Assembly (NCBI RefSeq): GCF_021390495.1
Contig: NZ_JAJEJP010000002.1
Coordinates: 3,061,249-3,125,248 of the forward strand
DNA: 64,000 nucleotides
Direction of reading: 5' to 3'
DNA from: Paraburkholderia sp. ZP32-5
GTDB lineage: Bacteria; Pseudomonadota; Gammaproteobacteria; Burkholderiales; Burkholderiaceae
The notes under the pieces were generated by a model, which saw only the letters and a program-made list of their open reading frames with translations, was not told where the DNA came from and searched no databases. Below, in pieces: positions 27,950-36,821 of the stretch (within the stretch, counting starts at the first letter, position 1; every line of letters begins with the position of its first letter). The position numbers were made by a program, and so were the translations under genes.

Positions 27950-29236
27950 CTATACGCCCATGCTCGTCGATACCTGCGGCTTGTCCGTCGCGACGAGTTC
28001 GAAGCGGCTTTCCGGCTGCATGCGGAACGCAAGCACCACGCCAATGCCCATCAACAGCATACTGCCGACGAACGGCAGATCCCAGTTGCCGAAGTAGTCG
28101 ATCAGAAAGCCGCCTACCACCGGCGAGATGATCGCGGCCAGCGCCGAGCCAGTGTTCATCATGCCGCTCGCGGTGCCGGAAAATTCCGGCGCGATGTCCA
28201 TCGGGATCGCCCACATCGGACCGATCGTCATTTCAGCGAAGAAGAAACCGGACGCGAGACACGCAATCGATAAGCCGAGGTCGTGCGTGAACATCAACGG
28301 AATCAGCGACAGCAGGCAGAACAGCATGCAGACCGACACCATCCAGCTGCGTGCGCGCTTCAGGCTGCCGGTGCGCTTGAAGATCGCATCGGTCACGATG
28401 CCGCCGAGCGTGTCGCCGATCACGCCGGCGAAGAACACGACCGATGCGAAGATCGCCGACTTCTGCAGTTGCAGATGATGGTTGCGCAGGAAGTACAGCG
28501 GAATCCAGCTCAGAAACAGCCACAGCGTCCAGCCGTAGCAGAAGTAGACGATCGTGACCGGCGCCATGCGGCGAAACAGCTTGCCCCATGGCAGGCCGCT
28601 GAGTTTCGGCTTCGACGCGGGCAGCACCGCGAGTTCTTCGGACGTGATGCGCGGATGGTCCTTCGGATGCTCGGTGAACGTGAACGCCCACACGACGACC
28701 CACAACAGACTCAGCGCGCCGCAGATATAGAACGATTCGCGCCAGCCCCACGTCGCCATCACGAGCACGATCAGCGCCGGTGCAACCGCATTGCCGATTC
28801 TCGATGCCGCGTGCGTGATGCCTTGCGCGAAGCCGCGCTTGTCCTTGGCGACCCAGCGCGACATCGCGGAGGTCGCGGCGGGGAACGTTGCACCCTCACC
28901 GAAACCGAGCACGAGGCGCGCGGCCAGCAACGAAGCGAGACCGCCGGCGAGACCCGTGAACACGGTGGCCAGCCCCCAGATCGCGCCGCACACCAGCAGC
29001 GTCCGTTTCGCGCCGAAACGGTCGCTGACCCAGCCACCGATCACCTGAAACAACAGATACGGATACGCGAAGGCCGAAAACACGAGGCCGACCTGCGTAT
29101 GCGTGAGATTGAATTCCTTGCCGAAACCCGCGGCCGCAGTGCTGACGTTCACGCGGTCGAGGTAGGTGATGAAGTACATCACGCATAGCATCACTAGAAC
29201 GATACGGGACGCACTGGTCAAACGAAACCGCTTCAT
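27950..29236 (-). CDS. MFS transporter, anion:cation symporter type
   Basis: A 428-aa 12-helix permease of the ACS-like group: MYFITYLDRVNVSTAAAGFG near the N-terminus, the loop motif GGWVSDRFGAKRTLLVCG, GFGEGATFPAATSAMSRWV and the late IGPMWAIPMDIAPEFSGTASGMMNTG. Substrates of this group are organic acids such as glucarate, tartrate or phthalate. GGAGA precedes ATG 29236. It is co-transcribed with the FAD/Fe-S dehydrogenase, so it probably imports that enzyme's substrate. Confidence 0.93.
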   Translation of the reverse strand: MKRFRLTSASRIVLVMLCVMYFITYLDRVNVSTAAAGFGKEFNLTHTQVGLVFSAFAYPYLLFQVIGGWVSDRFGAKRTLLVCGAIWGLATVFTGLAGGLASLLAARLVLGFGEGATFPAATSAMSRWVAKDKRGFAQGITHAASRIGNAVAPALIVLVMATWGWRESFYICGALSLLWVVVWAFTFTEHPKDHPRITSEELAVLPASKPKLSGLPWGKLFRRMAPVTIVYFCYGWTLWLFLSWIPLYFLRNHHLQLQKSAIFASVVFFAGVIGDTLGGIVTDAIFKRTGSLKRARSWMVSVCMLFCLLSLIPLMFTHDLGLSIACLASGFFFAEMTIGPMWAIPMDIAPEFSGTASGMMNTGSALAAIISPVVGGFLIDYFGNWDLPFVGSMLLMGIGVVLAFRMQPESRFELVATDKPQVSTSMGV

Positions 29237-29442
29237 CGTCGCTCTCCGTGGCATGTGTCGACGGCGCGCCTGAAGTGACGCACCAGATCGTCGCCCGTTG
29301 GCGGCAAGGGCCGCCGTGGACGCACTGCTTGTTGTTCAGACCGCGTTCTGCGCGCTGTTTGCCGAGGGCAGCGCTCCCTGTTTATTACCGTTGTGCCGTT
29401 GCCGATTTCAGTGCATGGTGCGGGCCGCGGCTTGCGCGACAC

Positions 29443-30663
29443 TCAGGCTGCCGCCTTCAACCCCGATGTTTTCAGCGGCTCGCTCAAGCACGCCATCGCG
29501 GCCGGCATGCCGCTTTCCTTCAGCGGTACGCCCGCGAGCCGCAATCCCATTTCGCAGCCGGCGAGCGTCGCGAGCAAAGTCAGGTCGTTGCAATCGCCGA
29601 GATGGCCGATGCGGAACATGCGGCCCTTCACCTTGCCGAGGCCGGTGCCGAGCGACATGTCGAAGCGTTCGTAGATCAGCTTGCGCACCGCGTCGGCATC
29701 CGCCCCATCGGGCGTCATCACGCCGGTCAGCACCGGGCTGTAAACCGCCGGATCCGCGCACTGGATCTCGAGCCCCCATGCGCGCACCGCGCGGCGGGTT
29801 GCGTCGGCGAGCCGTTGATGACGCGCGAACACGTTGTCGAGCCCTTCGCCGAGAATCATGTCGATCGCTTCGCTGAGGCCATACAGCAGGTTCGTGTTCG
29901 GCGTGTACGGCCAGTAGCCGGTCTTGTTCATCTCGACGATTTCGGGCCAGTCCCAGAAGCTGCGCGGCAATTTCGCATGCTGGTTGGCGGCCATCGCTTT
30001 CGGCGAGATCGCATTGAAGCTGATGCCCGGCGGCAGCATCAGACCTTTCTGCGAGCCCGATACGGTCACGTCGACGCCCCATTCGTCGTGACGGTAGTCC
30101 GCGCACGCAAGCCCCGAAATCGTGTCGACGAGCAGCAGCGCCGGATGACCGGCGGCGTCGATCGCGCGGCGCACTGCGGCGATATCCGACGTGACGCCGG
30201 TGGAGGTTTCGTTGTGCACGACGCAGACCGCCTTGATCGCGTGTTGCGCATCGGCCCGCAAACGCTCTTCGATCATTTGCGGCTGCACGCCGTGCCGCCA
30301 GCCTTCAACACCGGGCAAGCCGATAAATTCGGGTTTGAGCCCAAGCTTGTCGGCCATCTTTTTCCACAGCGTCGCGAAGTGGCCGGTTTCGAACATCAGC
30401 ACGGCGTCGCCCGGGCTCAGCGTGTTCGTCAGCGCGGCTTCCCACGCGCCAGTGCCGGACGCCGGATAGATCACCACCGGCTGCTGCGTCTTGAAGATCT
30501 TCTTGATGCCGTCGAGCACCTTGAGGCCCAGTTCGCCGAACTCGGGGCCGCGGTGGTCGATGGTCGGATAGCTCATCGCCCGGAGGATGCGATCGGGCAC
30601 CGGACTCGGCCCCGGAATCTGCAGGAAGTGACGGCCAGCGGGATGGAAATCTAGCTTGAGCAT
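29443..30663 (-). CDS. Class V PLP aminotransferase (serine/alanine/aspartate-glyoxylate type)
   Basis: A 406-aa enzyme. N-terminus LQIPGPSPVPDRILRAMSYPTIDHRGPEF is typical of glyoxylate aminotransferases. The cofactor site reads VVHNETSTGVTSD, LLLVDTISGLACADYRHDEWGVD and VSGSQKGLMLPPG with Schiff-base Lys206. GGAGGAG lies 6 nt before ATG 30663. It is separated by 206 bp from the MFS gene and faces a GntR regulator. It would aminate glyoxylate, consistent with the neighbouring 2-hydroxyacid dehydrogenase. Amino donor not determinable; the Bhc-cycle aspartate enzyme is an alternative. Confidence 0.92.
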   Translation of the reverse strand: MLKLDFHPAGRHFLQIPGPSPVPDRILRAMSYPTIDHRGPEFGELGLKVLDGIKKIFKTQQPVVIYPASGTGAWEAALTNTLSPGDAVLMFETGHFATLWKKMADKLGLKPEFIGLPGVEGWRHGVQPQMIEERLRADAQHAIKAVCVVHNETSTGVTSDIAAVRRAIDAAGHPALLLVDTISGLACADYRHDEWGVDVTVSGSQKGLMLPPGISFNAISPKAMAANQHAKLPRSFWDWPEIVEMNKTGYWPYTPNTNLLYGLSEAIDMILGEGLDNVFARHQRLADATRRAVRAWGLEIQCADPAVYSPVLTGVMTPDGADADAVRKLIYERFDMSLGTGLGKVKGRMFRIGHLGDCNDLTLLATLAGCEMGLRLAGVPLKESGMPAAMACLSEPLKTSGLKAAA

Positions 30664-30676
30664 CGGGCTCCTCCAA

Positions 30677-30693
30677 TTGAATTTTGCATTCAA
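30677..30693. promoter_or_regulatory. Candidate GntR operator
   Basis: Inverted repeat TTGAAT-TTTGC-ATTCAA with perfect 6-bp arms immediately upstream of the aminotransferase ribosome site, in the interval shared with the divergent GntR gene. Confidence 0.5.
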
Positions 30694-30836
30694 AAAACTA
30701 TATCAAAGGAACTTCGCTGCTCCCAAGGTGAAATTGGACTATCGGGCACCGGTGTTTACCCGTGTTTATTGGCTTGTTACCGAATCGGCATCGTTCCGAT
30801 AAAATCCCACATCATGGTGAAGCCGAGGGCTTTTGT

Positions 30837-31574
30837 ATGCAAAATCCGGATTTCAACGCCGGGATGACTGCCGCGCCGCTGATGCCGAAGGTCGAGCGTC
30901 AGCGCCTGCACGACACGGTGGTGGAGCACATCCGCCGCTTTATCGTCGAAGGGGTGCTGGAGCCTGGCAAGAAACTCAACGAGCGCGAGTTGTGCGAAAC
31001 GCTCGGCATTTCGCGTACGCCGTTGCGCGAGGCGCTGAAGGTACTGGCCGCCGAAGGCTTGATCGAGATCTGGCCGAATCGCGGCGCGTCGGTATCGAAG
31101 ATGTCGGAAGCGGAAATGCGCGAGACCTTCGAACTGATGAGCGGGCTCGAAGCGTTTTCCGGCGAACTCGCGGCCGAACGGATCACCGCCGCCGAACTCG
31201 CCGATATCAAGGCGCTCCATTACGCGATGCTCGCGTGCCGCGCGCAAAACGATCTGCCTGGTTACTACAGCCGCAACCAGGCGATCCACGACAAGATCAA
31301 TGAAGCCGCGAGAAATTCAGCGCTGCGGCAGACGTATATATCGGTGAACCGGCGCTTGCAAGCACTGCGGTTTCGTTCGAACTATCAGACGCCGAAGTGG
31401 GACCGCGCGATTCACGATCACGATGAAATGCTGAAGGCGCTCGAAGCGCGCGATGGCAAGAGGCTCAGCGTGATTCTCAGGCAGCATCTACTGGATAAGC
31501 GGGATGCGGTATTGCAGGTGCAATCGCAGGAACAGGTAGCGGTGGGAACGGAGGGTTCGGAGTTGAAGGCTTGA
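30837..31574 (+). CDS. GntR-family (FadR/FCD-type) regulator
   Basis: From ATG 30837 the product is 245 aa. Winged HTH: RLHDTVVEHIRRFIVEGVLEPG, LNERELCETLGISRTPLREA, LKVLAAEGLIEIWPNRGASVS. The all-helical FCD ligand domain follows (ETFELMSGLEAFSGELAAER, IHDKINEAARNSALRQTY, IHDHDEMLKALEARDGKRLS) with the His/Asp residues that bind metal and carboxylic acids. Divergent from the aminotransferase-MFS-dehydrogenase set, which it probably represses. A later start at 30864 is possible. Confidence 0.92.
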   Translation: MQNPDFNAGMTAAPLMPKVERQRLHDTVVEHIRRFIVEGVLEPGKKLNERELCETLGISRTPLREALKVLAAEGLIEIWPNRGASVSKMSEAEMRETFELMSGLEAFSGELAAERITAAELADIKALHYAMLACRAQNDLPGYYSRNQAIHDKINEAARNSALRQTYISVNRRLQALRFRSNYQTPKWDRAIHDHDEMLKALEARDGKRLSVILRQHLLDKRDAVLQVQSQEQVAVGTEGSELKA

Positions 31575-31629
31575 GATTCGGCGCGGCGTATCCAACACAC
31601 CGCTGAAGTTGAAGGCCTACCCGAAAAAC

Positions 31630-31836
31630 TTGTCCACCTAAATTGTTCGCAAGGCTGTGGACAACATTCTTATAGCCAAACTAAGTACTTGATGCGCAGG
31701 CTTTAATGTCGCGCGGCGCAAGCGTAGGCAGCCTGCGTGGAGACGACCAAAGGTAGGGCTAACCACGACGCCGCACGTGGCGCGGCGCATCCGGCATCCA
31801 GTTGTCCACATAATCTGGGAACAAGCTTGTGGACAA
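31630..31836. repeat. Duplicated element with DnaA-box-like inverted repeats
   Basis: Two related copies about 170 bp apart, each with TTGTCCAC followed about 20 bp later by GTGGACAA (31630-31637/31657-31664 and 31802-31809/31829-31836). Similarity continues downstream to TTGATGCG. TTGTCCACA is one base from the DnaA box TTATCCACA. The gene-free interval 31575-31979 holds nothing else I recognise. Confidence 0.6.
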
Positions 31837-31979
31837 CCTGCGCATAGGCCCGCCAAGTGATTGATGCGGCGGGCCTATCTTTCGCGGGTGCAGTAGCGGG
31901 CAGCGCTGCGGCACAGGGCGCTCCCACCTCTGCCACCACCGCCGGAAACGCACCCGCCACTCACGCCGTCGTTGCTACG

Positions 31980-33305
31980 CTACGCGGTTTCTTTGTTGCG
32001 CAGCGTCTCCGGGAAACCGAACAGCACGATCAGCGCGCACACCACACTCATCGCGCCGATCACATATAACGCCGGTGTCGTGCTGCCGGTCACATCCATC
32101 ACGCGGCCCACCATGATCGGGCTCACGATGCCGCCAAGCTGCCCGAGCGTATTGATCACCGCGATGCCGCCCGCGGCGCCGGCACCCGACAGCAGCTTCG
32201 GCGGCAGTGCCCAGAACGCCGGGATCGATGCCACCACACCCGCGCCCATCACGGCCAGCGCAACGACCAGCATCGTGGTCTGCTTGTCGAAGAAGCCCGC
32301 GGCGAAGAAGCCGATAGCCGACATCAGCAGCAGGCCGAACACGTACTTGCGACGCTCGCCGCTCGCATCCGACAGACGCCCGACGACCACCATGCAGATC
32401 GCGCCGCACACATAAGGCACCGCCGTCAACAAGCCGACCACCGTCGGGTTCTTGGTGCCGGCGACGTGAATCAGATGCGGTGCCCAGAAGTTCAAGCCAT
32501 ACGACGCGACCTGAATCAGGAAGTACACGAGACACAGCGTCAGAAAGCCCGGCGTCTTCAGCGCGCCCGTCAGCGAATGACCGCTGGCCGGTTGACGGCT
32601 CTGCTGTGCGATCTGCGACGCGAGCACCGTCTTTTCCGTCGCCGACAGCCAGCCCGCGTCTTCGATACGATCCTTCAGCAGCTTCAGCACCAGCAAGCCG
32701 AGCACGATGCAAGGCAGGCCGCCGAGCAGGAACAGCCAGTGCCAGCCCGGCATGCCGAGCGCGCCGTCCAGATGGCCGATCACGAGTCCGGCGAGCGGTG
32801 CGCCGACCAGCCCCGAAAACGCCGACGCGAGGAACAGCATCGACGTGATACGTCCGCGGTAAGCGGTCGGAAACCACAGCGTCAGGTAGTACAGCACGCC
32901 GGGCGCGAAGCCCGCTTCCATCGCGCCGATCAGGAAACGCAGCCCGTAGAACTGCCATTCGTTGGTGACGAACACCATCGCCGCGGTTGCAAGGCCCCAT
33001 GAAATCATGATCCGCGCGATCCAGCGACGCGAGCCGACCTTGTACAGCAGCATGTTGCTCGGCACCTCGAACAGCACATAGCCGATCACGAACAGACTCG
33101 CGCCGAGGCCGTACGCGGTATCGGACAGGCCGAGACTGCTCTGTAACTGGAACTTCGCGAAGCTGATGTTGATGCGGTCGAAGAACGCGAACAGATAGCA
33201 GATCATGATGAGCGGCATTAGCCGCCACGCGACTTTACGGATGATGGCCGCGATACCGTCCGTGTCTTGCTCGCGGCTGCCCGCCACTACGCCCAGGTCA
33301 CTCAT
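31980..33305 (-). CDS. MFS transporter, ACS family
   Basis: A 441-aa 12-helix transporter: LMPLIMICYLFAFFDRINISFAKFQ, FEVPSNMLLYKVGSRRWIARIM, GAMEAGFAPGVLYYLTLWFP and PAFWALPPKLLSGAGAAGGIAVINTLGQLGG are typical of phthalate/tartrate/4-hydroxyphenylacetate permeases. GGAGACAAGC precedes ATG 33305. Last gene of a CoA-transferase/lyase/MFS operon, so the substrate is probably a dicarboxylate or branched organic acid that is then activated to a CoA ester. Confidence 0.93.
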   Translation of the reverse strand: MSDLGVVAGSREQDTDGIAAIIRKVAWRLMPLIMICYLFAFFDRINISFAKFQLQSSLGLSDTAYGLGASLFVIGYVLFEVPSNMLLYKVGSRRWIARIMISWGLATAAMVFVTNEWQFYGLRFLIGAMEAGFAPGVLYYLTLWFPTAYRGRITSMLFLASAFSGLVGAPLAGLVIGHLDGALGMPGWHWLFLLGGLPCIVLGLLVLKLLKDRIEDAGWLSATEKTVLASQIAQQSRQPASGHSLTGALKTPGFLTLCLVYFLIQVASYGLNFWAPHLIHVAGTKNPTVVGLLTAVPYVCGAICMVVVGRLSDASGERRKYVFGLLLMSAIGFFAAGFFDKQTTMLVVALAVMGAGVVASIPAFWALPPKLLSGAGAAGGIAVINTLGQLGGIVSPIMVGRVMDVTGSTTPALYVIGAMSVVCALIVLFGFPETLRNKETA

Positions 33306-33386
33306 GCTTGTCTCCAATGCCGGATTCGGCGGGGCCGTCCGGTCGCTTGATCGGTTGTTGGTGAATTGCTTGTTCAGTCTGGCTAA

Positions 33387-34352
33387 TCAGATTTGCCGGA
33401 CGTATTCAGGTACGGGATGCAGGTCGCGGTTGCGGCCTGCTTTTGCGAGTTGCCCCGGCACATCGTGGCCGAGCAATGCCGGCAAACCGCGCGACAGCAC
33501 GAGCAGCTTTTCGAGGTCGATGCCGGTGGGGATGCCCATTTCGTCGCACATGTTGACGAGGTCTTCGGTGCAGATGTTGCCGGACGCACCCGGTGCGAAC
33601 GGGCAGCCGCCGAGACCGCCGAGCGCCGCGTCGAAGCGGCGCGCGCCGACTTCATAGGCCGCCAGCACGTTGGCGAGGCCGAGGCCGCGCGTGTTGTGAA
33701 AGTGCAGCGTCAGCGCGGTAGCCGGCACCCGTTCGAGCACGCGCGCGACGAGCCGCGCAACCTGGCGCGGATTCGCCATGCCGGTCGTGTCGGCGAGCGT
33801 AATGCCTTCGACGCCCATCTCGCGGTACGTATCGACGATGCTGAGCACGCGGTCTTCATCGATGCGGCCTTCGAACGGGCAGCCGAACGCGGTCGCGACC
33901 GTCGCATTGAGCAGCACGAGCGAGCCCTGCACGTGACGCACGATGTCGCCGAACGCGGCGAGCGACGACTCGCAGCTCATGCGCATGTTCGCGCGGTTGT
34001 GCGTCTGGCTCGCGGACATCACGAGGTTCAGTTCATTGGCGCCGGCCGACAGCGCGCGCTCGGCGCCCTTCAGATTCGGGATCAGCGCAACGTAGATCAC
34101 GCCGGGATGGCGCTCGATCTGCTGGAACACGGCCTCGCCGTCGCGCAATGCCGGAATCGCTTTCGGCGACACGAACGAGCCGCCTTCGATGCGCGTGAAT
34201 CCGCACGTGGACAGCCCGTTGATCAGCGCGATCTTGTCCGGCGTATCGACCCAGGTCGGCTCGATCTGCAGGCCGTCGCGCGGCGCGACTTCCTGCACGA
34301 TCAGTTTGTCGAACGACGTGCTATCGGCGGAGAAGTAAGTAGTCGCGCTCAT
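33387..34352 (-). CDS. HMG-CoA lyase-like acyl-CoA lyase
   Basis: A 321-aa TIM-barrel lyase: VQEVAPRDGLQIEPTW holds the conserved Arg-Asp, LHFHNTRGLGLANVLAAYEVG the metal-binding His pair, and GGLGGCPFAPGASGN the catalytic Cys loop. The family cleaves 3-hydroxy-3-methylglutaryl-CoA or related citramalyl-type CoA esters. The ATG overlaps the upstream CoA-transferase stop by 4 nt (ATGA), so the two are translationally coupled and presumably act in sequence. Confidence 0.94.
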   Translation of the reverse strand: MSATTYFSADSTSFDKLIVQEVAPRDGLQIEPTWVDTPDKIALINGLSTCGFTRIEGGSFVSPKAIPALRDGEAVFQQIERHPGVIYVALIPNLKGAERALSAGANELNLVMSASQTHNRANMRMSCESSLAAFGDIVRHVQGSLVLLNATVATAFGCPFEGRIDEDRVLSIVDTYREMGVEGITLADTTGMANPRQVARLVARVLERVPATALTLHFHNTRGLGLANVLAAYEVGARRFDAALGGLGGCPFAPGASGNICTEDLVNMCDEMGIPTGIDLEKLLVLSRGLPALLGHDVPGQLAKAGRNRDLHPVPEYVRQI

Positions 34353-35542
34353 TGCACGGCTCCTTCCTGACGCAGCCGCTCGATGTCGTCGTCGGCAAAG
34401 CCGAGTTCGCCGAGCACGCTGCCGGTGTGTTCGCCAAGCGCCGGTCCTTGCCAGCGCACTTCGCCCGGCGTGTCCGACAGCTTTGGCACGATGCCCGGCA
34501 TCTTCACCTGCGCGCCGCCCGGCAATTGCGCCTGCAACAACATGTCGCGCGCCTGGTAGTGCGGATCGGCGACGATGTCGGCCACCGAATAGATGCGTCC
34601 CGACGGCACTTCGGCGCGTTCGAGCGCGGCCAGCACATCTTCGGTCGAGTGATGCGAGGTCCACGCGGTAATCGCCTGATCGAGCATCGCGACCTGCTTC
34701 ACGCGGCCGTCGTTATAGGCGAGCGCGGGATCGTCGGCGAGATCGGGGCGGCCGATCAGATTCATCAGGCGCTTGAAGATCGGATCGCTATTGCCCGCGA
34801 TCACGACGTAGCTGCCGTCCTCGGTGCGGTACGTGTTCGACGGCGCGATGCCCGGCAGCGCGCCGCCGCTGCGCTCGCGCACATGGCCGAGCAGGTCGTA
34901 TTCGGGCACCAGGCTTTCCATCAGATTGAACACGCTTTCGACCAGCGATACGTCGACCACCTGGCCTTCGCCCTGCCCGGTCTTCACGCGCAGCAGCGAC
35001 ATCAACGCGCCGATCACGCCGTGCAGCGATGCGAGCGAATCGCCGAGGCTCACACCGACACGCGCGGGCGCGCCGTCCACTTCACCGGTCGTATAGCGGA
35101 TGCCGCCCATCGCCTCGCCGATCGCGCCGAAGCCCGGCCGGTCGCGATACGGGCCGGACTGGCCGTAACCGGAGATGCGCACCATCGTCAGTTTGGGGTT
35201 GATCGCGTGCAGCACGTCCCAGCCGAGACCGAGCTTTTCGAGCGCGCCGGGGCGCAGATTTTCGATCACGACATCGGCATCGGCGGCGAGCCGTTTGACG
35301 ATCTCGACGCCTTCCTCGGACTTCAGATTGACGCAGACAGACTTCTTGTTGCGCGACTGCAGATACCACCACAGCGAGGTGCCTTCATGCAGCTTGCGCC
35401 ATTTGCGAAGGGGGTCGCCGGTACCAGGGGCTTCGATCTTGACGACGTCGGCGCCGAATTCGGCCATGAGGCGCGCGGCGAACGGCGCGGCGATGAGGGT
35501 TCCGATCTCGACGACGCGGATGCCCTGGAGAGGTCCAGCCAT
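34349..35542 (-). CDS. Family III CoA-transferase (CaiB/BaiF)
   Basis: A 397-aa enzyme: GIRVVEIGTLIAAPFAARLMAEFGADVVKIE at the N-terminus, RNKKSVCVNLKSEEG, ADVVIENLRPGALEKLGLG with the family catalytic Asp later, and SGYGQSGPYRDRPGFGAIGEAMGG. It moves CoA from a donor such as succinyl-CoA to an organic acid. GGAGACAGCAAC precedes ATG 35542. First gene of the operon with the lyase and the MFS transporter. Confidence 0.95.
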   Translation of the reverse strand: MAGPLQGIRVVEIGTLIAAPFAARLMAEFGADVVKIEAPGTGDPLRKWRKLHEGTSLWWYLQSRNKKSVCVNLKSEEGVEIVKRLAADADVVIENLRPGALEKLGLGWDVLHAINPKLTMVRISGYGQSGPYRDRPGFGAIGEAMGGIRYTTGEVDGAPARVGVSLGDSLASLHGVIGALMSLLRVKTGQGEGQVVDVSLVESVFNLMESLVPEYDLLGHVRERSGGALPGIAPSNTYRTEDGSYVVIAGNSDPIFKRLMNLIGRPDLADDPALAYNDGRVKQVAMLDQAITAWTSHHSTEDVLAALERAEVPSGRIYSVADIVADPHYQARDMLLQAQLPGGAQVKMPGIVPKLSDTPGEVRWQGPALGEHTGSVLGELGFADDDIERLRQEGAVQ

Positions 35543-35747
35543 GTTGCTGTCTCCGATGTGGTTTCGTGTTGGAGCACAGCTTAGGAGTGGCGCGGCGGCG
35601 ACGTCCAACCGCAATTCGCCAACGACCGTTCGCGGATGACGAACGGTCGGCGGTTACGGGCGTGGGGCGGGCTTGCTGAACGGATGGAGCGGCATGCCGC
35701 GGAACACGGATGCGCTGGGCTGGGCTGGGCCGCGGCGGGGGCGTTAC

Positions 35748-36713
35748 TCAGGTGGCGGCGGTGGGGGCACTCGCGCCGATGCCGGCGTCCCCTGCCGCCT
35801 CCAGCGCCTCCACCGTGCGCAGATGCTCGAACAGCAGCCGGCTCACCGGCGAAAGCGCCTCGACGTCACGTACGACCAGCACGAGGCTGCGCTCGGCCCA
35901 GTCGTCTTCGAGCGGTGTGCCGACAAGGCCAAGCGGATGCCCCATCAGCTGATACACCTTGCGCGGCAGCACGCCGACGCCCATGCCGGCCTGCACCATC
36001 CGGCAGACCGCGTCGAAGCCCGGCACATGGATGCGCAGCCGCAGCGGCTTGCCGGCCTGGCGCGCGGCGAGATGGGTGCGCGCGTTGATCGAGCTGGCCG
36101 AGTGCAAGCCGACGTGGTCGCCATCGAGCGTTTCGGCGAACGCGATGCTGGTGCGCGCCGCGAGCGGATGGTCGTCGCGCATCACGATCACCAGCGAATC
36201 GCGCCGGTAGTGCTCGACGTGCAGATCGCGCGTGTCGGCTTCGGCCGAACAGATGCCGAGGTCGGCCAGACTTTCGTCGACGCCCTTAACGACGCCGCCG
36301 CTCGGCCGCTCCTCCAGATCGATCTTCACGCGCTCATGCTGTGCCTGAAACCCGCGCAGATCCTCCGGCAGGAATTCGACGATCGCCGACAGGTTCGCCA
36401 TCATCCGCACATAGCCGAGCACGCCGCTCGCATGGCCGGCCAGCTCGATACCGATGTTCTCGATGTCGCGCATCACGCGGCGCGCGTGATGCAGCAGCGT
36501 TTCGCCGGCCGGCGTCAGCGTCATGCCGCGCGCGTTGCGCTGGAACAGCGTCGCGCCGACCGCCTGCTCGAGTTCGAGCAGCCGTTTGCTCGCGGCCGAC
36601 ACGGCAATCGCCTCGCGCTCGGCGGCACGCGTCAGCGTGCCTTCCTCGAACACGGCGAGAAATAGCTGGAGCGTGGTGAGGTCGAGCTTGCGGAGAAGGT
36701 TTTTGATGACCAT
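35748..36713 (-). CDS. LysR-family transcriptional regulator
   Basis: A 321-aa LTTR: HTH in LDLTTLQLFLAVFEEGTLTRAAEREAIAVSAASKRLLELE, then a substrate-binding domain (GYVRMMANLSAIVEFLPEDL, GMGVGVLPRKVYQL). The HTH carries an Ala/Ser-rich recognition helix. It lies 205 bp upstream of the CoA-transferase operon on the same strand and is the likely regulator. Start is uncertain: no clear ribosome site at ATG 36713. Confidence 0.92.
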   Translation of the reverse strand: MVIKNLLRKLDLTTLQLFLAVFEEGTLTRAAEREAIAVSAASKRLLELEQAVGATLFQRNARGMTLTPAGETLLHHARRVMRDIENIGIELAGHASGVLGYVRMMANLSAIVEFLPEDLRGFQAQHERVKIDLEERPSGGVVKGVDESLADLGICSAEADTRDLHVEHYRRDSLVIVMRDDHPLAARTSIAFAETLDGDHVGLHSASSINARTHLAARQAGKPLRLRIHVPGFDAVCRMVQAGMGVGVLPRKVYQLMGHPLGLVGTPLEDDWAERSLVLVVRDVEALSPVSRLLFEHLRTVEALEAAGDAGIGASAPTAAT

Positions 36714-36821
36714 GGCGCGGCGCGGGTTGTCTGCGATGCGCATATTGTGACGCGAGATGCGCAAACCGGGTGGCGCGCGCGGCCTACCCCCCGTTTCTCC
36801 GCGCGCGCGCTGCCCGTTCCA

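Noticed and set aside
25864..28131. 755-codon plus-strand frame opposite the FAD/Fe-S dehydrogenase
   Set aside because: Antisense shadow; no domain, no ribosome site, Arg-rich composition.
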